A stretch of DNA of 64,000 nt, from positions 1,106,001 to 1,170,000 of the forward strand of contig NZ_CP017080.1 of the NCBI RefSeq assembly GCF_001645685.2. The letters run 5' to 3'. The DNA is from Peribacillus muralis (GTDB lineage: Bacteria; Bacillota; Bacilli; Bacillales; DSM-1321). Both the position numbers and the translations under genes were made by a program. The notes below the pieces were generated by a model that was given only the letters and a program-made list of their open reading frames with translations, had not been told where the DNA came from and did no database searches. Positions 34,009 to 43,098 of this stretch are shown in pieces (the stretch's first letter is position 1; each line of letters begins with the position of its first letter).

Positions 34009-34027
34009 AATTATATACCGTATAATT
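34009..34027 (+). promoter_or_regulatory. Inverted repeat over the -10 region of the glutathione peroxidase gene
   Basis: AATTATA-N5-TATAATT is a perfect 7-bp inverted repeat; its right arm contains a perfect -10 (TATAAT, 34021-34026). It resembles AT-rich repressor sites but does not have the TTATAAT-N-ATTATAA spacing of a PerR box. Confidence 0.4.
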
Positions 34028-34056
34028 CCTGAGCAAGACATAAGGAGGAATGAAGC

Positions 34057-34599
34057 GTGGGTATATATGATTTTTCAGCAGAGCGAATCAATGGCAAGGA
34101 AGTTTCTTTGGAACAATATAAAGGACAGGTTCTTATTGTAGTCAATACCGCAAGTGAATGTGGTTTCACTCCGCAATATGAAGATCTTCAAAAGTTGTAT
34201 GATCGATATAAAGATAAAGGATTGAACATCTTAGGGTTTCCATGCAATCAGTTTGGCGCTCAAGAGCCTGGGCAAAATGAAGAAGTAGAGACGTTTTGTC
34301 AATTGAATTACGGTGTTAGCTTCCCTTTATTCAATAAAGTCGATGTAAGAGGAAGCCAGGCGCACCCTTTGTTTCCATATTTAACTGATCAAGCCCCGTT
34401 TACTGGACTTGAGAATAAACCTGGCGGGAAAATGCTGCAGGCAATGCTGCAAACGGAACATCCGGAATTCTTGATAGATGATTCAATTAAGTGGAATTTC
34501 ACTAAATTTCTAATCGATCGTGATGGAAATGTCGTGAAGCGCTTTGAATCGGTCGAAGCACCTTTTGAAATGGAAGGTGCTATTGAAAAGCTTTTATAG
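34057..34599 (+). CDS. Glutathione peroxidase family protein (thiol peroxidase)
   Basis: Thioredoxin-fold peroxidase reducing hydroperoxides, probably with thioredoxin or bacillithiol rather than glutathione. The peroxidatic Cys is in VVNTASECGFTPQYEDLQKLY (residues about 29-49), with the second motif ILGFPCNQFGAQEPG, and the C-terminal WNFTKFLIDRDGNVV. It uses Cys in place of Sec. Start is GTG 34057, seven bases after AAGGAGGAA. Length 180 residues is about 20 more than B. subtilis BsaA, due to an insert around APFTGLENKPGG. A terminator follows at 34655. Confidence 0.9.
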   Translation: MGIYDFSAERINGKEVSLEQYKGQVLIVVNTASECGFTPQYEDLQKLYDRYKDKGLNILGFPCNQFGAQEPGQNEEVETFCQLNYGVSFPLFNKVDVRGSQAHPLFPYLTDQAPFTGLENKPGGKMLQAMLQTEHPEFLIDDSIKWNFTKFLIDRDGNVVKRFESVEAPFEMEGAIEKLL

Positions 34600-34654
34600 C
34601 CCTTGTTACGTAATTGAATCTGGATATTATACGACATGCTTTAGACGAACTTGA

Positions 34655-34704
34655 AATACCGCTTATATGTTAGACACAAAACTAACATGTAAGCGGTATT
34701 TTTT
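34655..34704. terminator. Strong bidirectional-looking terminator after the glutathione peroxidase gene
   Basis: AATACCGCTTA and ATGTTAG pair with CTAACAT and TAAGCGGTATT (19-bp stem with one mismatch, 8-base loop), then six T. Confidence 0.85.
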
Positions 34705-34936
34705 CTGCCGGGAATTTCCTGTTTCATTGCACGGCAGGCACTTATCTTTCCGGAGGCTATCGGGAAGTCTCCTCTGCACGCGATTTTTCCAACAATCTGG
34801 CGACTGACTATATTCCAGAAGTTAATAGTGGATTGTACTCTGTGAAAAATCATTGGAATGCGAGTTTACCTTGAATAGGCTTATGGAATAATGGGTACAG
34901 GTAATAATGAATTTTAAAAGGATGGGGTGAGATGTA
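34705..34936. other. Gap before the catalase-like gene
   Basis: No gene is seen; the upstream promoter region of the catalase-related gene lies here. Confidence 0.3.
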
Positions 34937-35869
34937 ATGGAGGGAAAGGACAATTCAAAACCTGAGCTAGCCAGTGAAGCGGTGGATGCGATTGAAAAAG
35001 TAGTTGGAACATATCCAGGCTACCGGCGGGCACATGCGAGGGGATATGTGTATAAGGGGGTTTTTACCCCGAACGGAAAAGCATCGACGCTTACTGTTGC
35101 TGCCCATCTTCAGGATGAAGCCGTACCTGTGGTCATCCGGTTTTCGAATAGCTCACCGGTCCCGAGTCATCCTGATGCACATTCACCTGTAAAGGGCATG
35201 GCCGTCAAATTCCAATTGCCAGGCGGGGGGGAAACAGACCTCATTACGGTGACCATTCCGCTCTTCTTTGCGAAAACACCTGAGGCTTTCGTTGATATCG
35301 CCCACTTTATCAAAACTGCAAAAGACGGTTTTCCTAATCTGAAAGAGTTGGGGGGAATCCTGTTGAAATACCCGGAGAGCAAGGCAGGTCTGCAGATGCT
35401 TAAAGAAATGCGTTCTCCAGCCAGCTTCGCAACGTGTCAATATTACTCCATACATGCTTTTTACTTCATGAACGCACAAGGAAGGCGTCAGGCGATCAAG
35501 TATGAGTGGGTGCCCGATGCCGGCCTTAGCATGCTGGAGAAGAAGGAGGCAGCCGAGCACCCTGAATATTATTTGGAAGAAGAAATGGAAGAAAGAATCA
35601 AGCAAGGACCAGTAGGTTTTAAATTGAACATTCAAATAGGAGGCGAAAAGGATCCGGCTGACGATCCGACCATCGCTTGGTCGGAAGACAAACAGGCAAT
35701 CACTGTCGGGCATTTACTAATTACTGATAAGCTGGAATCTTCTTTAGATCATCTGCTGTTTGATCCGACCAATATCCCCGAAGGAATTGAGTGTTCGAAT
35801 GATCCGATCCTGCATTTTCGCCATCGCGCATATGCCGTTTCATATGCGCGCCGGACACATGGCCAATGA
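34937..35869 (+). CDS. Catalase-related heme peroxidase (catalase family peroxidase)
   Basis: The 310-residue protein is a short catalase fold (full catalases are about 480). Visible hallmarks: distal His in RRAHARGYVYKGVF, IRFSNSSPVPSHPDAHSPVKGMAVKF (heme contact region), the conserved core ATCQYYSIHAFYFMNAQGR, and the proximal Tyr in RHRAYAVSYARR near the C-terminus. Members of this group degrade H2O2 or organic peroxides. ATG behind GGGGTGAGATGTA. Its position after a glutathione peroxidase gene suggests an oxidative-stress cluster, though a terminator separates them. Confidence 0.87.
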   Translation: MEGKDNSKPELASEAVDAIEKVVGTYPGYRRAHARGYVYKGVFTPNGKASTLTVAAHLQDEAVPVVIRFSNSSPVPSHPDAHSPVKGMAVKFQLPGGGETDLITVTIPLFFAKTPEAFVDIAHFIKTAKDGFPNLKELGGILLKYPESKAGLQMLKEMRSPASFATCQYYSIHAFYFMNAQGRRQAIKYEWVPDAGLSMLEKKEAAEHPEYYLEEEMEERIKQGPVGFKLNIQIGGEKDPADDPTIAWSEDKQAITVGHLLITDKLESSLDHLLFDPTNIPEGIECSNDPILHFRHRAYAVSYARRTHGQ

Positions 35870-35876
35870 ATGAAAA

Positions 35877-35906
35877 AGAGCAAAACCCTAAAGGGGGTTT
35901 TGCTCT
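35877..35906. terminator. Bidirectional terminator between the catalase-like gene and ubiB
   Basis: AGAGCAAAACCC pairs with GGGTTTTGCTCT (12 bp, 6-base loop). Confidence 0.9.
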
Positions 35907-35919
35907 TTCTTTCGTACGG

Positions 35920-37590
35920 TTACATTTTACCCGATCGGAAAATGGTATAAAGCATGAGCAAAAACATCAGGGTGGCAACGACAAATCCAATTTCGATCAC
36001 CGGGATTTTCCATAGCAGCAGCGTTTCCCCGCCTATCGCCGAGCCGATTATGAGGCCGACCATGATAATGCTGAAGGCAAGCAGGATGATACTGAAGGAA
36101 AGGCGGTTCGAGATTTGATCAAGCTTATGTAAAAAAACTTGAAGCTCGGGAATGTTAATATCCAAGCGCAATTTCCCTTTTTTGATGATGCCTGTCACTT
36201 CCCTGATATCCTTCGGAAGTTCAGCGATGGCTTCAGCCGACTCGATAAATTGGCTCCAGGTATTCCTTGCAATATTTTTCGGATTGTAGCGTTCCTTGAA
36301 AAGCCTTTCCCCAAAAGGTTCGGCTGCCTTCATGATGCTGAAATGTGGATCCAGCTCCTCGACTATTGCCTCCATCGTAAGCAAAGCCTTCCCGAGCATG
36401 GTGAATTCCGGGGGGATTTGGATATGATGCCGATTGGCCACCGTGAACAGATCATTGACCGCTCCGCCTAAGCTTATTTGACTTAATGGGATATCATAAT
36501 ATTTATTTCGCAGTTCATCGATATCCCCCCTCAAGGAAGCCATATTCGTTTCGTCCGTCAGAAGCCCCATATCGGAAAGCGTTTTGATCAATCCATTGGT
36601 GCTACCGCGTTTCAGATTGATGACAAGCGAGGCGAACTGATATTTCATTTCGTCCTCCAATCGTCCCACCATTCCGAAATCCATGAGTGTGACGACATTC
36701 CCTGGCAAAATGATGATATTGCCAGGGTGGGGATCGCCATGATAAAAACCATCGATCAAAATTTGCTGAAGCAGCGAATTCGCTAATCTTTCGGCGATTA
36801 TCCGTCGATCATATCCTTCCTCATCAAGCTGTTTATAGTGATTGATCTTAATACCTTGGATGAAATCCATCGTTAGGATTCTTTTGGTCGAATACTCCCA
36901 ATGAATTCTTGGTATTTTCAGCCCCTGATCATGGATGAATTTCTTGGCTATCCTCTCCCCATTGCGGCCCTCTGCATTATAATCGAGTTCTGCGCGAAGT
37001 GATTTAGCGAATTCATCAATCATTTTCCTGATTTGGTAGCGCCTTGCCCAGGAAATGCGCGCTTCCATCAGTCTTGCCAAATCATCGAGGATTTCCAAAT
37101 CCGTTTCCACTTTCGGCAAAATATCGGGACGCTGGACTTTGATTGCTACGACTTCCTGTGACGGAAGCCGTGCAGCATGTACCTGTCCAATCGATGCGGT
37201 TGCAAGCGGTTTTTGTTGGAATTCAAGAAAAAGGTTTTCCAAAGAGTCACCCAATTCTGCTTCAACTATTTTGCGTACCTTATCAAAAGGAAAGGGGGTA
37301 ACCTGGTCCTGCAGTTTTTCCAGTTCGCGGACAATTTCTTCCGGAACGAAATCACGCCGAGTACTTGCAATCTGTCCAAGTTTAATGAAAGTGGGACCAA
37401 GGCTTTGTAAGATCGTCTGCAACCGCTCACCAATCGAGCGGAGGTTCAGGTTTTCATCGGGCTGGAGGTTCGATGCTGCCTTGCTTTCCGATAACCCGAG
37501 ACGGTAGATGAAGTATCCAAAGCCATTTTTCAAAAAGGCATTAATGATTTCTTGGTAACGATGTGCGTGTTTCAGTCGTTTGCCAAACAT
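35920..37590 (-). CDS. ABC1/UbiB family atypical protein kinase
   Basis: UbiB/ADCK proteins are atypical kinase-like ATPases linked to quinone biosynthesis or lipid handling. The 556-residue protein has the family KxGQ motif GPTFIKLGQIASTR (residues about 65-78), the A-rich nucleotide loop ATASIGQVHAARL, VAIKVQRP (Lys), HGDPHPGN catalytic loop and DFGMVG, and ends with two transmembrane helices (about 505-552). Transcribed toward the catalase terminator, it lies 16 bases downstream of the phasin-like gene, so the two form an operon. Confidence 0.9.
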   Translation of the reverse strand: MFGKRLKHAHRYQEIINAFLKNGFGYFIYRLGLSESKAASNLQPDENLNLRSIGERLQTILQSLGPTFIKLGQIASTRRDFVPEEIVRELEKLQDQVTPFPFDKVRKIVEAELGDSLENLFLEFQQKPLATASIGQVHAARLPSQEVVAIKVQRPDILPKVETDLEILDDLARLMEARISWARRYQIRKMIDEFAKSLRAELDYNAEGRNGERIAKKFIHDQGLKIPRIHWEYSTKRILTMDFIQGIKINHYKQLDEEGYDRRIIAERLANSLLQQILIDGFYHGDPHPGNIIILPGNVVTLMDFGMVGRLEDEMKYQFASLVINLKRGSTNGLIKTLSDMGLLTDETNMASLRGDIDELRNKYYDIPLSQISLGGAVNDLFTVANRHHIQIPPEFTMLGKALLTMEAIVEELDPHFSIMKAAEPFGERLFKERYNPKNIARNTWSQFIESAEAIAELPKDIREVTGIIKKGKLRLDINIPELQVFLHKLDQISNRLSFSIILLAFSIIMVGLIIGSAIGGETLLLWKIPVIEIGFVVATLMFLLMLYTIFRSGKM

Positions 37591-37605
37591 TCAAGTACCT
37601 CCAGG

Positions 37606-37908
37606 TCATGGTTGTGTCTTTTGGTTTTGCTGCTCTAAAATGGTAATGCGACGCTCCAATTCCCGAACTTCTTCTTTCGTTGCCAAGTTTAGTCCGCTGA
37701 TTGCTTGATTGACTTTAAGCTTGACGGATTCATCCAGTTGTTTTTGTGCTTGTTCCCCTTTTTCCACCCACTGCTTAATCAGAACCTTAGAGTCTTCTTT
37801 ACTGATATCGCCTTTTTTCACAAGCGAGTCCACTGCTTTTTCAATTTGTTCCTTCGTAGCAGCGGCAGCTCCCAAACCTAAAGAGAACACATTTTTTAAT
37901 AAGTCCAT
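37606..37908 (-). CDS. Phasin-like protein (PhaF/phasin family)
   Basis: A 100-residue, largely helical protein: a short hydrophobic N-terminus (LLKNVFSLGLGAAAATKEQIEKAVDSLVKKGDISKEDSKVLIKQWVEKGEQ) and a predicted coiled-coil C-terminus (ATKEEVRELERRITILEQQ). The pattern is that of small phasin/PHA-granule-associated family proteins frequently found next to ubiB in Bacillaceae. The ATG is preceded by CACGGAGGGATGAAAA. The physiological role is unclear; PHA granule association should not be assumed. Confidence 0.7.
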   Translation of the reverse strand: MDLLKNVFSLGLGAAAATKEQIEKAVDSLVKKGDISKEDSKVLIKQWVEKGEQAQKQLDESVKLKVNQAISGLNLATKEEVRELERRITILEQQNQKTQP

Positions 37909-38106
37909 TTTTCATCCCTCCGTGAATTGTTTACTTTGCGGGCCTGATTCATTCTTGTTGTTTCTTTTATCATACATCATTCAAGGCCACTTCAAAAATA
38001 TAATGGGTCCCCAGATTGTTGAGAATCACGGAAGCCAGCGTTTGAAGTGAAGGGGATTGGATATTATGATAGGGAAAAGTAAGTTAGCGAAAGGAAGGAT
38101 GAAAGT

Positions 38107-38856
38107 ATGGGCTTCTCAAATAAAACAGTGATCGTCACGGGCGCTTCAAATGGAATAGGGAGGGGCGTGGCAAAGGGATATGCACAAAGTGGTGCATCGG
38201 TCGTTCTGGCGGATACGGACGAGCAGGAGGGCCTTCGGTATGCAGAGGAGCTTAAAGGTAACGGGCATGAAGCTATGTTCGTTAAAACCGATGTTCGGAA
38301 TGAGGCTGAGATCCGTCATTTGATGGATGTGACGCTAAAAGCCTATAAGACCATAGATATATTAATCAACAATGCCGGAAAGGCTTTATTCAAACCAGTA
38401 TATGAACTGACGCTTGCGGAATGGGACGATATGATGAATACGAATTTACGCAGTGTTTTTCTTTGCTCCAGGGAAGCGGCAAAAGCGATGCGGGGTAATG
38501 AAATGGGCGGGGCGATCATCAATTTAGCCTCAACAAGAGCCATCATGTCAGAGCCTGATTCGGAATCCTATGCTGCCACGAAAGGGGGGATCGTTGCACT
38601 GACCCATGCATTTGCCGCATCTTTAAGCAAAGAGAAAATTACCGTTAATTCGATTTCTCCTGGATGGATTGAAACGGGCGATTATGATGCACTTAGGGAA
38701 ATGGATCATCAACAGCATTTTTCCAATCGGGTCGGCAAACCTGAAGATATAGCAAGGGCCTGTCTTTACTTGACGGCAACGGAAAATGATTTCGTTACGG
38801 GCGTCAACCTTATCGTCGATGGAGGGATGACCAGAAAGATGATGTACGAAGAGTGA
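38107..38856 (+). CDS. SDR family NAD(P)-dependent oxidoreductase
   Basis: The 249-residue protein has the classical SDR pattern: VTGASNGIGRGVAKGYA (TGxxxGIG cofactor loop, residues about 10-26), ADTDEQEG after the second strand (Asp, favouring NAD+), ILINNAGKA (NNAG), the catalytic Ser in INLASTRAI with Tyr-x-x-x-Lys in SYAATKGG, and SPGWIETGDY. The C-terminus ends VNLIVDGGMTRKMMYEE. ATG follows AAAGGAAGG. The substrate cannot be read from sequence. Confidence 0.9.
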   Translation: MGFSNKTVIVTGASNGIGRGVAKGYAQSGASVVLADTDEQEGLRYAEELKGNGHEAMFVKTDVRNEAEIRHLMDVTLKAYKTIDILINNAGKALFKPVYELTLAEWDDMMNTNLRSVFLCSREAAKAMRGNEMGGAIINLASTRAIMSEPDSESYAATKGGIVALTHAFAASLSKEKITVNSISPGWIETGDYDALREMDHQQHFSNRVGKPEDIARACLYLTATENDFVTGVNLIVDGGMTRKMMYEE

Positions 38857-38858
38857 GT

Positions 38859-39089
38859 TCATTTTCTCCGATAGAGATATTGCAGCTCAGTTCCAAGCTC
38901 CCTGTTGAGCAGACGTTCCATTTCTTCGAGCTCTTCAATGCCGATTGGGGCATCGGCTGCGGTCCAGTGAATCGTGTAAACAAAATAGTAATCTCTTATC
39001 TTTCGAAAAATGACGGGAGAGTTCGGGAATTGATCAAAAATTGCCTTGATATTATATCTTCTCATATAGGACCATTTAACAAGCTGCAT
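38859..39089 (-). CDS. Small hypothetical protein downstream of the AIM24 gene
   Basis: A 76-residue protein, MQLVKWSYMRRYNIKAIFDQ..., ends with EELEEMERLLNRELGTELQYLYRRK, a charged helix; no family is recognised. Start choice matters: AAAGGATGG lies six bases before ATG 39089, whereas the longer open frame (to 39140) starts inside a 12-bp hairpin. It is co-oriented with and follows the AIM24 gene closely, so it likely belongs to the same operon. Confidence 0.6.
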   Translation of the reverse strand: MQLVKWSYMRRYNIKAIFDQFPNSPVIFRKIRDYYFVYTIHWTAADAPIGIEELEEMERLLNRELGTELQYLYRRK

Positions 39090-39114
39090 AGAGAACCATC
39101 CTTTATGGAATCGA

Positions 39115-39143
39115 TCAATGGCTGCCTTGATGGCAGCCATTGA
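39115..39143 (-). terminator. Perfect 12-bp hairpin between the AIM24 gene and the small protein gene
   Basis: TCAATGGCTGCC and GGCAGCCATTGA form a perfect 12-bp stem with a 5-base loop. No T-run follows, so it may attenuate, stabilise an mRNA end or simply separate translation units. Confidence 0.45.
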
Positions 39144-39150
39144 ACGGACC

Positions 39151-39942
39151 TTATTTATCGTTGAATAAATTGAATAAACCCTTAGCTACACTGCCTTCTT
39201 CAGAAGATCCCCCGTTTTGGGGCGCTGCTGCAAAGACGCGGCTTGCAAGGCGGCTGAAAGGTAATGATTGCACCCAGACGGTTCCAGGTCCTTTCAATGT
39301 GGCGAAGAATAACCCTTCGCCCCCGAATAAAGCGGTCTTCACGCCTTTCACGAATTCGATATTATAATCTACCCCGCCAGTCATGGCGACTAAACACCCC
39401 GTATCGACCCGGAGAATCTCACCTGCAACCAATTCTTTTTTATGGATCGTGCCGCCAGCATGGACGAAGGTCATTCCGTCACCTTCGAGCTTTTGCATGA
39501 TGAAGCCTTCGCCGCCAAAAAAGCCCGTTCCTATTTTTCTCTGAAACTCGATTCCAATCGATACTCCTTTTGCTGCCGCCAGAAAGGCATCCTTCTGGCA
39601 AATGACTTTACCGCCGAGCTCGCTTAAGTCCAATGGAATGATTTTTCCCGGGTAAGGCGAGGCGAAGGAGGCATGCCGTTTATCTCGCCCTTCATTCGTG
39701 AACGCTGTCATGAACAGGCTCTCCCCGGTTAGTAGCCTTTTGCCCGCACCAAATAATTTGCCCATCATTCCGCCGTCACTATTTCGTGACCCATCACCAA
39801 AGATGGTTTCCAGCTTGATTTGATCTTCCATCATCATCAAGCTCCCAGCTTCGGCCACCACCGTTTCCTGTGGATCCAATTCAACCTCGACGAACTGCAT
39901 GTCATCACCATATATTTTAAAATCGATTTCATGATTATTCAT
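39151..39942 (-). CDS. AIM24/TIGR00266 family protein
   Basis: The 263-residue protein matches the AIM24/TIGR00266 pattern: [24 protein letters not shown] (residues about 16-39), [47 protein letters not shown] and [12 protein letters not shown]. Members form double beta-helix-like structures; function in bacteria is unclear. A glycine/serine-rich tail and a final NLFNDK follow. The gene is first of a probable two-gene unit. The ATG follows GGGAGGAATGGGAA. Confidence 0.85.
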   Translation of the reverse strand: MNNHEIDFKIYGDDMQFVEVELDPQETVVAEAGSLMMMEDQIKLETIFGDGSRNSDGGMMGKLFGAGKRLLTGESLFMTAFTNEGRDKRHASFASPYPGKIIPLDLSELGGKVICQKDAFLAAAKGVSIGIEFQRKIGTGFFGGEGFIMQKLEGDGMTFVHAGGTIHKKELVAGEILRVDTGCLVAMTGGVDYNIEFVKGVKTALFGGEGLFFATLKGPGTVWVQSLPFSRLASRVFAAAPQNGGSSEEGSVAKGLFNLFNDK

Positions 39943-40156
39943 TTCCCATTCCTCCCATCATTCTTTTTTCATTGTAAAAGATAATCTTGCAACCTGCCAA
40001 TATTTTTCAAGCTGCCTGACTTTTTTCCGTTATCAGGGAGAAAATAAGTGGGGAGAAGGCAGTTCAGTTCGCCAGGGTTTTTAAATAGAATAAGTTAGGG
40101 TATTAATAGAAAGAAGAGATGGAGATAGGAACAAACTTTTAAAAGGGGTGTTTTAC

Positions 40157-40624
40157 ATGTTAGTGAAGGATTTCATGATCCGGGAAGTATACGTTGCCCG
40201 TCCTGATTTTACCTTGAAGGAAATTTTGCGAACCTTGATCGAAAATAAAGTGGGCGGGGTCCCGGTCGTCGATGAACACGATAAGCTATTGGGAATGGTG
40301 ACGGATGGGGATATCCTTCGTTATTTGACACCTGCAGAAGAAGCCATCAAGGGATATTTCACATATATCACAGTCATTCCAGGTGAGGAATTGGATGAAA
40401 AGGTCCGATCCAAAATGAACGATAAAGCCTCACAAATCATAAAAAATAAAAGGATCACAAAGCTGTCTCCGGAAGATCCTTTAGATGAAATGATAAAGGT
40501 GCTTTCCAAGCATCATTTCAAGAAAATCCCGGTCGTCGACAAAGATGATAAAGTCGTCGGCATCATCAGCAGGGGAGATGCACTGCGGGCCCTATATAAG
40601 GAATTCGTTCACAAGCTGGAATAG
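40157..40624 (+). CDS. Tandem CBS domain protein
   Basis: The 155-residue protein is essentially two CBS domains: LVKDFMIREVYVARPDFTLKEILRTLIENKVGGVPVVDEHDKLLGMVTDGDILRYL (about 2-60) and KLSPEDPLDEMIKVLSKHHFKKIPVVDKDDKVVGIISRGDALRAL (about 100-145). CBS pairs sense adenine nucleotides or metal status and regulate partners; no partner gene is adjacent. The start ATG 40157 has AAGGGGTGTTTTAC upstream; a GTG three codons before lies in the same site. A hairpin terminator follows at 40642. Confidence 0.85.
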   Translation: MLVKDFMIREVYVARPDFTLKEILRTLIENKVGGVPVVDEHDKLLGMVTDGDILRYLTPAEEAIKGYFTYITVIPGEELDEKVRSKMNDKASQIIKNKRITKLSPEDPLDEMIKVLSKHHFKKIPVVDKDDKVVGIISRGDALRALYKEFVHKLE

Positions 40625-40641
40625 GGCAATTTGCATGAAAA

Positions 40642-40665
40642 GGCCTGCTCTAAATCGAGCAGGCC
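40642..40665. terminator. Bidirectional terminator between the CBS gene and the PBP gene
   Basis: GGCCTGCTC pairs with GAGCAGGCC (9 bp); the T-run is best on the minus strand, where it closes the PBP gene. Confidence 0.8.
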
Positions 40666-40673
40666 CAGGTGAA

Positions 40674-42788
40674 TTATTGAGTGTCTTCCGCTTTCTTGTC
40701 TGGATCGGACTTACCTTTTGCTCGATCTTCCTTTATTTTAAAGTAGGCGTCCATTACTTGCTCTCCGATCCGTTTGTTGATATCGTCAGCTGGCTTGCCT
40801 TGATATACCCATGGCACGACGACGGAGAATGCCACTTCCGGATTATTGTTAGGTGCATACCCTGCAAGCGTCAAATTGATGGTCGGGACGGGAGCACTGT
40901 ATTGACTCCTCCGCGGACCGTCGTAATAGGCTTCCGCGGTTCCCGTTTTCGCTGCAGCCCGATAGGATTTTCCGCCAAAATACTTATATGCCGTTCCGCC
41001 TGGCTCCTGGGCAACCTGCCGGAAACCTTCCTGGACACGCTGAATCCAAACATCCTTACCGCCCAATTCGTTCAGCACTTTCGGGCTCATCGATTTAAAG
41101 ACGCTGCCCAACTGATTGTGTTCGTCGGAAGGATTCCGGATTTCCTTGACCATCCGCGGCTCGAGCCTTTTACCGCCATTTGCAATCGTCGATGCGTATT
41201 GTGCCAACTGCATCGGGGTATACGTATCATACTGCCCGATCGATAAATCCAGCAGCAATCCATCCGTTGACATATCGACTCCTTTAAACCCGACCGATTC
41301 ATTCGGCAGGTCGATGCCAGTGCGGACACCCAATCCGAATTGGGCATAATGATTGCGCATGATCGCATAAGCTTCCCGGTTGATCCCGAGCGGCCGATTC
41401 GGTATATAATGCCCGCCGGCAATCTTGATCGCCGTCATGAACATATAGACATTCGACGATTTCTTTAACGCGGAGACATCCGTTACATACCCTAAATCAC
41501 TATAAGAGCCTTTCTTTGGAGCGCCCGCTAAATCGAGTTTCCTGTCAAAAAAAGCAGACCCGGGTGAAATGGCTCCCGTCTGGTAGCCCGTGTATACCGT
41601 GGCCCCTTTAACGGATGATCCTATCGTATAGGAGGTCGTAATGTTCCCGAGGGCGAAATCGTTCATTTCGGTCAAGCCGGTTTCACTGTTGCGTCCATAT
41701 TGCCGGCCCGCCATCGTGAGCACCTCGCCTGTGTTCGGGTCCATCAAGACGACGAAGGCGCGATCCAAAAGGTAGGTATTCCCCCTGGCTTTGGCCCTCC
41801 ATAGTTCACTCTCGATGATTTTTTCGACCTTTTGCTGCAATTCCATATCAATTGACAGGATCAAGTCTTTTCCGCTTTGCCCTTCCGTGAGGGTATTCGT
41901 TTGGATGACTTCCCCTTTGCTCATCACATTTTCAACCCGCGTCTTTTGACCACGCAGCACATCTTCATATTGTTTTTCAATATAACTTTTACCGACCCTG
42001 TCATTCCTGGTGTAATCGCGTGCGAGATAATAGTCGATATTCTCACTCGGAATCCCTTCTTCGGAGGAAGAGACCTTGCCAAGCACCGAGCGAAGGGTTT
42101 CGTCATACTTATAGGTCCTTTCCCAGTCCGTCGTTACGTCCACACCTGGCATTTCATCCAAATGCTCACTGACCCTGGCGAATTCTTTTGTGGAGACATC
42201 TTTGTTCTTCACGATCGACGGTGTGAGGGCATAGCCGCTATTGAATTCCCGGAATATGGCTATCACTTCCAATTCATCCTTGGTGAATTCCTTGATATTC
42301 TCCTCGGTGACACGCTCGAGCTGAAGCTTGTATAAATTCTTTTGTTCTAATTTCTTTTCGGTTACCTTCCGTCTTTCGGACTTGGTGATCAATGCCTCGG
42401 CTTCTTTCGGATGCTTTAAGATCCAAAAATCCTTTTTATCCGGTATTGTTACCTTTTTCGTATCTTTTTCGATCAAGGTAGCAAGAATCTCCGCCGTCTT
42501 CACCATATCGGGAGTTTTCGTATTTGGGTATTTCGTATAAGTAATGGCATTGCGCGGCTCATTATCAACGACCGGATTAAAATTGCGGTCATACATCTTC
42601 CCACGTGGAACAGGGGTATTGGCCACATCGTTTTCCGTTCGGTCGACTTCGCGAAGGTAATCATCCCCATACACGATCTGGACGATGCCAAGCCGGATTA
42701 TTAAGCTTGAAAATAATATGAATATTAAAAAGAACATGAAGTTCAGTCGGAAAGGAATTGGGGTTTTTTTCTTCTTTTCTTTGGCCAT
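40674..42788 (-). CDS. pbpA: Class B penicillin-binding protein 2A (PbpA/PbpH type)
   Basis: A transpeptidase for peptidoglycan cross-linking in lateral wall elongation. The 704-residue protein starts with a basic segment and one membrane anchor, has the PBP dimerisation region beginning with VPRGKMYDRN, then the transpeptidase domain with SSVKG (SxxK serine), KKSSN (SxN) and AKTGTAE (KTG). B. subtilis PbpA and PbpH have about 716 residues. ATG 42788 follows AAAGGAATGTTACTG; an ATG three codons upstream lies in the same site. It would work with a SEDS protein such as that at 2365, though they are distant. Confidence 0.9.
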   Translation of the reverse strand: MAKEKKKKTPIPFRLNFMFFLIFILFSSLIIRLGIVQIVYGDDYLREVDRTENDVANTPVPRGKMYDRNFNPVVDNEPRNAITYTKYPNTKTPDMVKTAEILATLIEKDTKKVTIPDKKDFWILKHPKEAEALITKSERRKVTEKKLEQKNLYKLQLERVTEENIKEFTKDELEVIAIFREFNSGYALTPSIVKNKDVSTKEFARVSEHLDEMPGVDVTTDWERTYKYDETLRSVLGKVSSSEEGIPSENIDYYLARDYTRNDRVGKSYIEKQYEDVLRGQKTRVENVMSKGEVIQTNTLTEGQSGKDLILSIDMELQQKVEKIIESELWRAKARGNTYLLDRAFVVLMDPNTGEVLTMAGRQYGRNSETGLTEMNDFALGNITTSYTIGSSVKGATVYTGYQTGAISPGSAFFDRKLDLAGAPKKGSYSDLGYVTDVSALKKSSNVYMFMTAIKIAGGHYIPNRPLGINREAYAIMRNHYAQFGLGVRTGIDLPNESVGFKGVDMSTDGLLLDLSIGQYDTYTPMQLAQYASTIANGGKRLEPRMVKEIRNPSDEHNQLGSVFKSMSPKVLNELGGKDVWIQRVQEGFRQVAQEPGGTAYKYFGGKSYRAAAKTGTAEAYYDGPRRSQYSAPVPTINLTLAGYAPNNNPEVAFSVVVPWVYQGKPADDINKRIGEQVMDAYFKIKEDRAKGKSDPDKKAEDTQ

Positions 42789-43032
42789 CAGTAACATTCC
42801 TTTCTAGTAAAAGTAAAAAATAAGAAAATTCCTATCTCCAATGATATATAAAATTAACTTATTTTACTATGCTTTATCCGTAAATTTATCTATATTTCCA
42901 AAGAATTGTTAAATAGTCATAAAATTCCTAGTAATCTTGCGATTGGGAAAATTGATATAATAGAAACTTTAAAAAGACTGAAAGGCGGTATTTGATAGAG
43001 TGGGCTGCTTTATGGATGGGTGTAACGAAAAA

Positions 43033-43089
43033 AGGAGCTTAACGGATGGGGAGGTCGCTGAAAAATGAGCGTCGAATCTTAAGCTCCAA
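43033..43089 (-). terminator. Terminator at the end of the yppC operon
   Basis: GGAGCTTAA pairs with TTAAGCTCC around a long inner region with its own hairpin (CGCTC/GAGCG type); on the minus strand six T follow. Confidence 0.75.
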
Positions 43090-43098
43090 CATAATCAT

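Noticed and set aside
34009..34027. PerR box
   Set aside because: The arm spacing is five bases instead of one and the arms do not match the PerR consensus.
38853..39143. 96-codon plus-strand frame over the small minus-strand gene
   Set aside because: It is antisense to a better supported gene and has no ribosome binding site; start overlaps the SDR stop by chance.
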